Part shown: in pieces, positions 1-6,290 of the stretch
How positions within the stretch are numbered: position 1 is the stretch's first letter
How the letters are laid out: each line of letters begins with the position of its first letter
From: Planctomycetaceae bacterium
Lineage (GTDB): Bacteria; Planctomycetota; Planctomycetia; Planctomycetales; Planctomycetaceae
Assembly (NCBI GenBank): GCA_003445035.1
Contig: DLVV01000466.1
Span: forward strand, 1-13,307
Length of the DNA: 13,307 nt
Reading direction: 5' to 3'
The notes under the pieces: generated by a model
Databases searched by the model: none
Told to the model about the DNA's origin: nothing
The model's input: the letters and a program-made list of their open reading frames with translations, nothing else
Program-made: the position numbers and the translations under genes

Positions 1-324
1 CAAGTCACCCGGAACGCTTCGTATGCGGGGTGGATTAGTGCGGGCCAACGCTTTTCCACCCCGACTATCTATGACTAATGCACTCGGTGTGCCAATTGTT
101 CGGAATAGTGAGCCGATTGATCGTAACTGTCGATGTCACCGATAGTTAATGAAAATGTCCCTGTCGACAGCCAGTGACTTACGACGGGAACAGGGTGGGC
201 TATTCTGCAACACGTGTATCGTCTCGATACGGTCAATCCTGCCGCACTTGATAGTTGGGTGCCGAACGGGATACTCGGAGGTGAGATCGAGAACCGGGTG
301 CGGTTGGTGGTGAGGTAAGTCCCG
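1..324. other. Non-coding region upstream of panB
   Basis: I see no convincing gene here: the open frames are short or are extensions of frames antisense to panB. The stretch is less GC-rich than the genes around it, as expected for an intergenic region. It contains a perfect 10-base palindrome (CTGTCGACAG, 161-170), a short hairpin (216-230) and a very strong Shine-Dalgarno-like sequence GGAGGTGA (277-284) that serves no ATG. The only promoter-like pair I could find, TTGATC (117-122) with GATAGT (141-146) at 18-base spacing, matches the sigma-70 consensus at only four of six positions in each box. I do not call it as a promoter. No tRNA or riboswitch was recognised. Confidence 0.6.
216..230. 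repeat. Short inverted repeat upstream of panB
   Basis: GTATCG and CGATAC are perfect reverse complements separated by TCT, giving a 6-base stem and a 3-base loop. It lies about 95 bases before the panB start. It could be a small operator or an mRNA hairpin; there is no T-run, so it is not an intrinsic terminator on the + strand. The arm length is small enough to occur by chance. Confidence 0.35.
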
Positions 325-1137
325 ATGGGCGAAGCGGCGAGTGATCGCAGCGTGATGACGGTGCCCCGTTTCGTGGCGGCCAAGGCGGAAGGCCGTCGGT
401 TGGTGATGTTGACGGCCTACGATGCGTTGTGGTCAGGCCTGTTCGACCAGGCGGGCGTGGACGCGTTGTTGGTGGGTGACAGCCTGAGCATGGTGGTCCA
501 GGGTCACGACACCACGTTGCCAGTGACTCTCGACGAGATGATTTACCACGCACGAATGGTTGTCCGTGGCAACCGCCACGCGCTGGTGGTGGTGGACATG
601 CCGTTCATGACGTTCCAGGTGGGACCCGAGCAGGCGATTGCCAATGCCGGCCGCATCCTGAAGGAGACAGGCGCGTCGGCGGTGAAACTGGAGGGTGGTG
701 AATACCAGGCCGAGACGATTCTTGCTTTGAGCCGTGCGGACATTCCGGTGATGGCACACGTGGGCATGAAGCCCCAATCGGTTCGCATGTTGGGCGGGAT
801 GTCGAGGATCCAGCGTGATGAAGATCGCCTGCGTACCGACGCGAGGTCGGCAGAGGAAGCCGGTGCCTTCGCAGTGGTGCTGGAGTTGATCCCTCGGGAC
901 ATCGCCGAGTCGATCACGGCCGAGTTGTCGATCCCGACGATCGGGATCGGAGCCGGGCCGGGATGTGACGGCCAGGTGCTGGTCAACCAGGATATGCTCG
1001 GCCTGGGCAACGGGTTCAACCCGAAGTTCCTGAAGCGATACGCCGACCTGAGGGGAGAGGTGTTGGAGGCGGTCTCTCGCTACGCCGAGGACGTGCGGGC
1101 CGGAGATTACCCGGGCGACGAACACAGCCACGCCTGA
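325..1137 (+). CDS. panB: 3-methyl-2-oxobutanoate hydroxymethyltransferase (ketopantoate hydroxymethyltransferase)
   Basis: PanB transfers a one-carbon unit from 5,10-methylenetetrahydrofolate to 2-oxoisovalerate, giving ketopantoate, the first committed step of pantothenate and coenzyme A synthesis in the cytosol. The 270-residue product has the usual family length and runs through the TIM-barrel signatures. These are MLTAYDAL (28-35), the metal-binding GDSLSMVVQG (51-60; D52), VVVDMPFMTF (88-97; D91), KLEGG (121-125; E123), HVGMKPQ (145-151), the catalytic-glutamate segment VLELIP (185-190; E187) and TIGIGAGPGCDGQ (205-217). The ATG at 325 is preceded by GAGG (312-315) with a 9-base spacer; an ATG at 355, where family similarity begins, is possible but has a weaker site. 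No panC, panD or panE lies nearby. It converges on the desaturase gene with only 15 bases between the stop codons. Confidence 0.97.
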   Translation: MGEAASDRSVMTVPRFVAAKAEGRRLVMLTAYDALWSGLFDQAGVDALLVGDSLSMVVQGHDTTLPVTLDEMIYHARMVVRGNRHALVVVDMPFMTFQVGPEQAIANAGRILKETGASAVKLEGGEYQAETILALSRADIPVMAHVGMKPQSVRMLGGMSRIQRDEDRLRTDARSAEEAGAFAVVLELIPRDIAESITAELSIPTIGIGAGPGCDGQVLVNQDMLGLGNGFNPKFLKRYADLRGEVLEAVSRYAEDVRAGDYPGDEHSHA

Positions 1138-1152
1138 GGCCAACGAGGGCCG

Positions 1153-2145
1153 CTACGCCGCGTGGGAGATCTGGCTGGAGGTGGTATCCTCCTTGAGTGT
1201 CGCCTTGGCGGCTTCCGGCAGTTCGTCGACCACCGAAGTGGCCAGCCCGAAGAGCTTCATCACCCGGATGATGTTGTACGTCAGGTCGAATTCCCAGAAC
1301 CGGTGCCCATGGCGGGCCATTCGCTGGTAAGCGTGGTGGTTGTTGTGCCAGCCCTCGCCGAAGGCCACCAGCCCGACCCACCAGAGGTTCCGGGAACGGT
1401 CGCTGGTCTGGTAGTTGCGGTAGCCCCACACGTGTGTGGCGGAGTTGACGAACCAGGTCACGTGGTAGACAACCGCGATCCTCAGGCACATCGCCCAGAG
1501 GAAGACCGAGAGCCCTTCGCCCCAGGCCAGTTCTCCGACGGCGTAGAAGGCGCCGGCAGAGAGAAACAGGAAGGGGCCGTAGGTGGCGTGGAGGAAGCGA
1601 TGGACACGGTTGCCGTAGAAGTCCGGAGCCCACCGCTCGAAATGCTCGCGGGAATTCTCCGAGTTGTCACGTGGCTGGAGCCAGAGGACGTGAGACCACC
1701 AGAACCCGTGGTTGGGTGTGTGTGGGTCATGCTCGCCGTCCGAATGCGCGTGGTGTTTTCGGTGCGTGGCGATCCAGAACAGGGGGCTGCCCTGTCCGGA
1801 GAGCATGGCACAGAGTGTCAGCAGCCAGCGAACGGGGGCGATGGTCTGAAAACTGCCATGGGTCATCTGCCGGTGATAGCCCAGGGTGACGCCGAAGCAG
1901 CCGGTGAGGTAATAGAAAGCAATAAACATCCACAGCGCCGGCCAGGTGAAGTGCCAGATGGCGACTACGCCTCCAGCATGCATCAGGGCCAGCCAGACCA
2001 CGTTGGTCCAGTCGACGCCGTTGGGAAACCGTTCCGACAGTTTTCCGGCGGGGAGGGCCACGACGGAGGAAAGACCGGAGGTTGTCACGTGAGCGCGATC
2101 TGGGGCTGGTGTGACGGCACTCGTGGCGTCGGACGTTGTGGTCAT
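1153..2145 (-). CDS. Membrane fatty-acid (acyl-CoA type, delta-9-like) desaturase
   Basis: This is an integral-membrane di-iron desaturase that introduces a double bond into acyl chains. The three histidine clusters are intact: HRQMTH (91-96, HX4H), HRKHH (128-132, HXXHH) and HNNHH (267-271, HXXHH within EGWHNNHHAY). The additional conserved NSATHVWG (234-241) is also present. Hydrophobic segments lie around 48-88, 105-125, 188-207 and 213-235. At 330 residues it matches soluble-cofactor-dependent bacterial desaturases of the stearoyl-CoA type; no fused cytochrome b5 domain is present, so the electron donor must be separate. The substrate (acyl-CoA or acyl-lipid) cannot be read from sequence. 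The start (ATG, followed by a Thr/Ser/Ala-rich leader) lacks a clear Shine-Dalgarno. It is divergent from the TPR membrane protein, and the shared upstream region holds a TATAAT box and an 11-base-period repeat array. Confidence 0.93.
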   Translation of the reverse strand: MTTTSDATSAVTPAPDRAHVTTSGLSSVVALPAGKLSERFPNGVDWTNVVWLALMHAGGVVAIWHFTWPALWMFIAFYYLTGCFGVTLGYHRQMTHGSFQTIAPVRWLLTLCAMLSGQGSPLFWIATHRKHHAHSDGEHDPHTPNHGFWWSHVLWLQPRDNSENSREHFERWAPDFYGNRVHRFLHATYGPFLFLSAGAFYAVGELAWGEGLSVFLWAMCLRIAVVYHVTWFVNSATHVWGYRNYQTSDRSRNLWWVGLVAFGEGWHNNHHAYQRMARHGHRFWEFDLTYNIIRVMKLFGLATSVVDELPEAAKATLKEDTTSSQISHAA

Positions 2146-2212
2146 TGCAAACTCAATGGGGAGAAGTGTGTCGACAGAATCAACGTAGCCATAGGGACTC
2201 CGTGGGGCGGGG

Positions 2213-2218
2213 ATTATA
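2213..2218 (-). promoter_or_regulatory. Candidate -10 box of the desaturase promoter
   Basis: Read on the - strand, these bases are a perfect TATAAT inside ACTATAATC. Transcription would start near 2206, giving a leader of roughly 60 bases before the desaturase ATG at 2145. There is no good -35 at 17 bases. GCGACA (2244-2239) matches four of six -35 positions but at a 20-base spacing, and it overlaps the first repeat of the neighbouring array. A weak -35 covered by activator half-sites is typical of activator-dependent promoters. Confidence 0.5.
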
Positions 2219-2238
2219 GTGAATCGGTTGGCCGAAAG

Positions 2239-2276
2239 TGTCGCGTGATGGTCATTTCCGTGTCACACTTGTGTCA
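2239..2276 (+). promoter_or_regulatory. Tandem half-site array with 11-base period, Pho-box-like (OmpR/PhoB-type binding site)
   Basis: Four pentamers start exactly 11 bases apart: TGTCG (2239), GGTCA (2250), TGTCA (2261) and TGTCA (2272). Direct repeats of TGTCA at 11-base spacing are the known layout of PhoB boxes in other bacteria (7-base repeats separated by 4 bases), and OmpR-family regulators in general bind tandem sites of about one helical turn. The array ends 143 bases before the TPR-protein ATG and begins 93 bases above the desaturase ATG, next to the - strand TATAAT. The repeats read TGTCA on the + strand. Which regulator binds is unknown; the OmpR-type regulator encoded at 4612-5337 is one candidate, a separate PhoB another. 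Confidence 0.5.
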
Positions 2277-2419
2277 TATTCCCGGCCCGAGTGTTGTGCG
2301 GGACGGGATGGTTGCGGCCTCACAGACCGACGTTGCCGTCGATCAACTGGCCAGACTAGACTGGCACCGCGTCCGAAAACGGACAGGGCCGAATCTCCCT
2401 CGGGATAGACAGGGCGTCG

Positions 2420-4615
2420 ATGGCGACCGAGACGACTCCAGTACGGTCGACCGGTGCCGTGCCACGGGTGCCGTCTCGTTGGATCCTGGGACCGTGGTGG
2501 GACCTGCTGCTGTTTGTTGCCACCCCGCTGGTGGTCTTGCCGCTTGGCCTGTTGACGGCCCGGCAGGCCAGCGGTGAGCGAATCCTGTTCTGGGTCGTGG
2601 CGTTTGGTGCGTTGGGGCATCATCTCCCCGGCTTGCTGAGAGCCTACGGAGATCGCGAGTTGTTTCGGCGGTTCCGATGGCGGTTCGTCGTCGTCCCGCT
2701 GATTTTGCTGCCGGTCTGCGGAATGTTTTTTGTTGATCAACTGGTCGGCATGAAATTGATTGTGCTGGCGTGGGGAATCTGGCACTTCCTGATGCAGACT
2801 TACGGTTTTGCCAGGATCTATGACGCCAAGAGTGGCGGCGGTGGCTGGGCGTCGAGGTGGCTGGACTGGGGGATGTGTGTCGGATGGTTTGGGGCCGCGG
2901 TGCTGCATTCGCCCCGGCGGGTTGGGGAGTTCCTCGGGATGGCTTACCAGGCCGGTCTTCCGGTCGACTGGAGTCTTCCGCTGGAGTCAATTCGGATCGG
3001 CTGGACCGCGGTGACACTGTTGGTCACGGCCGCGGCGTTGGGGCAACTTGGGTGGCGAGGCCTGTCTGGACAAACCGTCAGTGGTGGAAAACTGCTGTTG
3101 TTTGTCATGTCCTTCACGTTCTTCTGGTACTGCAACGTCACGTTGACGAACCTGGTGCTGGGCATCGCGATGTTCGAGGTGTTTCACGACATCCAGTACC
3201 TGTCGATCGTCTGGTCGTTCAATCGACGTCGGGTCGATTCGGGGGCTGGTGTTGGAGCCCTGACTCGTTTTCTGTTCCGCAACAGCGGTTCGCTGGTCGG
3301 GTTGTGGATCGGGTTGTATGTCGGCCTGGTGCTGGCCTACGGCAGTCTCAGCGTCGTTGTTGACCGGGTGTCGTCCGAGCAGTGGCGAAACCTGTTGTAC
3401 GGGATTATTGCCACGTCGAATCTGCTGCATTTCTATTACGACGGTTTCATCTGGAAAGTCCGTGAAGCACCGACGCGACAGTCGCTGGGTGTGGAGACCG
3501 GCCCTGTCGGTGTGGCACAAACGGAGCACGGGGGTTCTCCGTTTGCCTGGCGACATTGGCTGGCCCTGGCCGGACTGGCCGGGTTGGCGGGGGGGCTGTT
3601 CGTCACCGAAGGGCGGCGGGTCGGCCGTGGTCAGGTCGGTGATCTGGAAATGGCTCGCGCGGTCGTTGCCCATGTGCCAGGTTCGGTCGCGGCTCGGAAC
3701 GAATTGGCCCGCACGTTGATCAATGCCAATCTCTTCGCTGAGGCCATGGCACAGGCCGACACGGCAATCCGACTGGAGCCGGACGTTTACAAGTCATACG
3801 TCTACCGAGGTGTGGCTGGCATTGAGTCCGGCCGTCATGAGCAGGGACTCTCGGACCTCCTGGCGGCCGAACGCCGGCATTCCGGCGATGCCTACCTCCA
3901 GTACCACCTCGCGATGGCAAAACTCGAACTGGGCCGTATGGACGAGGCGGTCGAGCACCTGGAGGCGTCACGGACTATCCGGCCGGGGAATCCGGATGTG
4001 CACTACAATCTTGGTGTCCTGCGACTGCAGCAGGCGATGAGAGGTTCGGACCGGAAGGCGCTTGTTGACGCCGGCGGACATTTCCGGAAGGCGATCGAGC
4101 GAGATCGCTCGCATGCTCACGCGGTCTGCATGCTGGGGGAAGTGGAGCGGCAACTGGGGCGATCCGAACAGGCGATCGAGATGTTTCGACGCAGCTTGTC
4201 GTTGGACGGGTCGTCGCCGGAGGCCCACCACGGCCTGTCACTGGCCCTGAGAGAGACCGGCGAGTTTGGCGATGCGAACCGGGCGTTGGCCCTGGCGGTG
4301 CACCACGCGCTGTTGGAGGTCCGGGCGGGGTCGGGACTCTCAGGCCAGAGGACTGAGCAGGCGGTGGACTGGGCCGAGGAACTGGTTGAAAGGTCGGAGC
4401 GGTCGGACCCGGCGGGGAGAGAACTCCTGGGCCTGGCTCATGCCGCGGCTGGCAACTGGCCCAAAGCGATCTCGGCTGTGGAGAGAGCCCTGGATGCGGC
4501 CAACGCGACTCGACCGGACGTGCGTCGGAGGCTGGTCTCGCAAAAGCGAAATTACCAGCAACGCCAGCAGCCGGATTTGCCAAAAATGCCGAGTCCGGTG
4601 GGCAGCGGCCGCTAA
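2420..4615 (+). CDS. Polytopic membrane protein with histidine-marked N-terminal domain and C-terminal TPR repeats
   Basis: I do not recognise a named family for the first half of this 731-residue protein. Residues about 25-400 contain roughly nine or ten hydrophobic segments (for example 28-48, 88-107, 111-128, 192-212, 224-256, 291-312, 377-396). These carry histidines in conserved-looking settings: GHHLPG (66-71), WHFLMQTYG (121-129), FHDIQYL (255-261) and LLHFYYDGFIWKVRE (335-349). The spacing of these four motifs loosely recalls the four-histidine Brp/Blh beta-carotene dioxygenase fold, but this is only a pattern impression. Residues about 404-700 are TPR repeats (ARNELARTLINANLFAEAMA, YHLAMAKLELGRMDEAVEHL, VHYNLGVLRLQQ, MLGEVERQLGRSEQAIEMF), a protein-interaction scaffold. 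A weak AGGG (2411-2414) precedes the ATG. Its stop codon overlaps the convergent response-regulator gene by 4 bases. Confidence 0.85.
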   Translation: MATETTPVRSTGAVPRVPSRWILGPWWDLLLFVATPLVVLPLGLLTARQASGERILFWVVAFGALGHHLPGLLRAYGDRELFRRFRWRFVVVPLILLPVCGMFFVDQLVGMKLIVLAWGIWHFLMQTYGFARIYDAKSGGGGWASRWLDWGMCVGWFGAAVLHSPRRVGEFLGMAYQAGLPVDWSLPLESIRIGWTAVTLLVTAAALGQLGWRGLSGQTVSGGKLLLFVMSFTFFWYCNVTLTNLVLGIAMFEVFHDIQYLSIVWSFNRRRVDSGAGVGALTRFLFRNSGSLVGLWIGLYVGLVLAYGSLSVVVDRVSSEQWRNLLYGIIATSNLLHFYYDGFIWKVREAPTRQSLGVETGPVGVAQTEHGGSPFAWRHWLALAGLAGLAGGLFVTEGRRVGRGQVGDLEMARAVVAHVPGSVAARNELARTLINANLFAEAMAQADTAIRLEPDVYKSYVYRGVAGIESGRHEQGLSDLLAAERRHSGDAYLQYHLAMAKLELGRMDEAVEHLEASRTIRPGNPDVHYNLGVLRLQQAMRGSDRKALVDAGGHFRKAIERDRSHAHAVCMLGEVERQLGRSEQAIEMFRRSLSLDGSSPEAHHGLSLALRETGEFGDANRALALAVHHALLEVRAGSGLSGQRTEQAVDWAEELVERSERSDPAGRELLGLAHAAAGNWPKAISAVERALDAANATRPDVRRRLVSQKRNYQQRQQPDLPKMPSPVGSGR

Positions 4616-5337
4616 TCGATTCTGACGGCCGCTGGCTCGGCGTCGGGATTGGCCACGAAGCGGTAGCCGGTGCCACGGACGGAAAGGATGTGCCGGGGGT
4701 GAGAGGCGTCGGGTTCAATCATCCGCCTCAACCTCATGACGAAGTTGTCGGTCGACCGGGTGGTGATCGTGTCGGGTTCACTCCAGACGTCCCTGAGAAG
4801 CTGCTGGCGGGTCAGGACCATCCCCTCGTGGTCGATGAAGTACCGCAGCAATTCCATCTCTGTCTTGGTCAGATCGTGCGTGTTGTCGTCGACGGTCAAC
4901 TGGAAACTGAGGAAGTCGATCGAGACATTGCCGAATGTAAAGCCCTGCTCGACGGGTGCCTGGTTGCGGTGGCCGCGACGTTCCAGCAGGTTGCGGACGC
5001 GACTGAGCAGTTCCGGCAAGGCGAACGGTTTGGTCATGTATTGATCGGTGCCCGCATCGAAGGCCTGGGCCTTGTCCTCGCTGAGCGTGCGGGAACTGAG
5101 GACCAGAATTGGCAGTTCCACGTCGTTCTCTCGGATTTGACGGCAGATCTCGTACCCGCTCATTCCGGGCAACATCAAGTCGAGGATCACCAGGTCGATG
5201 GGAGGGTCCGCGTCGTCAAGTGTTTGGAATGCGGCGGAACCGTCTCCGGCGAGGTCGACATGATAACCCTCCTGCTGAAAGTTGAACTCGAGTCCTTCTG
5301 CCAGGGCCTTTTCGTCTTCGACGACCAGGATTCTCAT
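4612..5337 (-). CDS. OmpR/PhoB-family two-component response regulator
   Basis: This 241-residue DNA-binding regulator is phosphorylated by the kinase encoded immediately upstream. The receiver domain (1-115) has the acidic pair E7-D8 in VVEDE, the phospho-acceptor D53 in LVILDLMLPGMSG, S81 at the switch Ser/Thr position and K103 in TKPF. The C-terminal winged helix (about 130-232) shows LTKTEMELLRYF, LTRQQLLRDVW, the recognition-helix stretch STDNFVMRLRRMIE and the wing RGTGYRF, all typical of OmpR/PhoB. The ATG overlaps the kinase stop codon in an ATGA, so translation is probably coupled. Its stop codon overlaps that of the convergent TPR gene. Targets cannot be read from the protein, but the 11-base-period array at 2239-2276 has the geometry this class binds. 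Confidence 0.95.
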   Translation of the reverse strand: MRILVVEDEKALAEGLEFNFQQEGYHVDLAGDGSAAFQTLDDADPPIDLVILDLMLPGMSGYEICRQIRENDVELPILVLSSRTLSEDKAQAFDAGTDQYMTKPFALPELLSRVRNLLERRGHRNQAPVEQGFTFGNVSIDFLSFQLTVDDNTHDLTKTEMELLRYFIDHEGMVLTRQQLLRDVWSEPDTITTRSTDNFVMRLRRMIEPDASHPRHILSVRGTGYRFVANPDAEPAAVRID

Positions 5338-6242
5338 GCTGCCACCCGCCCCGGCAATTCGACCTCAAACACGCTGCCCGGTTGATCGTCTCGTGGGTGG
5401 ACGCGGATCCGCCCCTTGAGCGTGTGGACGAGCGTGCGGACGATGTAGAGTCCCAGGCCAGTTCCTGTCTGACGGCGTTTCAACTCCTCTCCACCGCGGA
5501 AGAAGATGCGGAAGATCTTCTGTTTCAGTTCGGGATCCACTCCGGCGCCGTTGTCGGTGATCCGGGTGACAATTCGGCCACGGCCGTTCACGGTGACCTC
5601 CACCTGGACCTCCGGCTGTGTTGAGCCGTACTTGATCGCGTTGTCGAGCAGGTTGCCGAAAATCATCTCGAGTACGATTGGCCGGGCGTGGATCACCGAC
5701 GGTTGGATGTCGAACGCGAAGACATCCCGGTCGGTCAACGCGTGGCGTGTGCAGGCGGCTCTCGCACAGCTTTTCAGAAGCGGTTCGAGCTGAATGTCTT
5801 CGGACTCGGATTCCTGGCCGATCGCATCCAGTCGTCCAACCTCCAAAAGGTGGCTGATCAGCGTATCGAGCCGCTGCACTTCCTGCTCCATCGTTCCGTA
5901 GAACTCGTCTCGCCGGGTGTCGTCGAGTTCTCTGAGTTGGAGGGTTTCCAGGTAGAGGCGGATCGAAGCGAGAGGGGTCTTGAGTTCGTGGGTGACGCTG
6001 TCGACGAAATTGGCTTGCCGCCGGTTGAGCTGGATTTCCTTGATGGTCAGGAAGAGGTAGAAGGAGAGTCCGATCAGGACCAGTGCGAAAGCGATGGTGC
6101 CGACGGTCAGGGCTCCGATGGAGTCGAGTTGGGCGAACAGGACGATCCAGCAGACCATCAGCGTGACATTGAGCGCCATCAGCGCTGCGGAGAGCGTGAT
6201 GGGCCAGTGCAGCGTGCGGCGCTTGCGGATGTAGTCGGCCAA
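5334..6242 (-). CDS. Membrane sensor histidine kinase without an external sensor domain
   Basis: This is a 302-residue HisKA/HATPase kinase that would autophosphorylate and pass phosphate to the regulator encoded downstream. Two hydrophobic helices (about 14-37 and 43-66) are joined by a loop of only about five residues, so there is no extracytoplasmic sensor domain, and no HAMP or PAS domain is evident. The dimerisation/phospho-acceptor helix contains FVDSVTHELKTPLASIRLYL with H85. The ATPase domain has the N box NLLDNAIKYG (197-206), the G1 box DNGAG (230-234), FRIFFRGG (244-251) and the G2 box GTGLGLYI (260-267). The start is TTG at 6242, preceded by AGGGGG (6255-6250) at 7 bases; the next Met lies inside the first membrane helix. 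It follows the glycosyltransferase gene by 48 bases. Intramembrane or membrane-state sensing is the likely mode, which is an inference from architecture. Confidence 0.93.
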   Translation of the reverse strand: MADYIRKRRTLHWPITLSAALMALNVTLMVCWIVLFAQLDSIGALTVGTIAFALVLIGLSFYLFLTIKEIQLNRRQANFVDSVTHELKTPLASIRLYLETLQLRELDDTRRDEFYGTMEQEVQRLDTLISHLLEVGRLDAIGQESESEDIQLEPLLKSCARAACTRHALTDRDVFAFDIQPSVIHARPIVLEMIFGNLLDNAIKYGSTQPEVQVEVTVNGRGRIVTRITDNGAGVDPELKQKIFRIFFRGGEELKRRQTGTGLGLYIVRTLVHTLKGRIRVHPRDDQPGSVFEVELPGRVAA

Positions 6243-6290
6243 CGACCGGCCCCCTGTCGGTTCGGGCAGTCCGAAACGGTCTTCAGCCTA

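Larger units (their letters stand above)
2146..2419. other. Divergent intergenic region between desaturase and TPR membrane protein
   Basis: This 274-base region separates two genes transcribed away from each other, so it should hold both promoters. It contains a TATAAT facing the desaturase (2213-2218), four TGTCA-like half-sites in 11-base register (2239-2276), and a perfect 8-base palindrome CTGGCCAG (2347-2354). A weak + strand promoter-like pair, TTGCCG (2333-2338) with TAGACT (2357-2362) at 18-base spacing, precedes the TPR gene. A long + strand open frame crosses the region but is a shadow of the desaturase. Confidence 0.6.

Noticed and set aside
128..166. TGTC motifs upstream of panB (128, 134, 156, 162) as a second regulator array
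   Set aside because: Their spacings are 6, 22 and 6 bases, without the regular 11-base phase of the array at 2239; the 22-base pair lacks a middle half-site.
433..1143. - strand open frame covering panB
   Set aside because: It is antisense to an intact panB, and its His/Arg-rich, low-sense translation is typical of a shadow frame.
1138..1151. Possible terminator hairpin between panB and the desaturase
   Set aside because: GGCC-AACGAG-GGCC gives only a 4-base stem and there is no T-run on either strand.
1162..2577. Long + strand open frame (471 codons) across the desaturase gene and its upstream region
   Set aside because: It is antisense to a desaturase with all histidine boxes, its product has no recognisable motif, and it ends inside the TPR gene. 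Long antisense frames are common in GC-rich coding DNA.
6261..6275. Hairpin TTCGG-N5-CCGAA between the glycosyltransferase and the kinase as a terminator
   Set aside because: The stem is 5 bases with no T-run; more likely chance or a minor mRNA structure.
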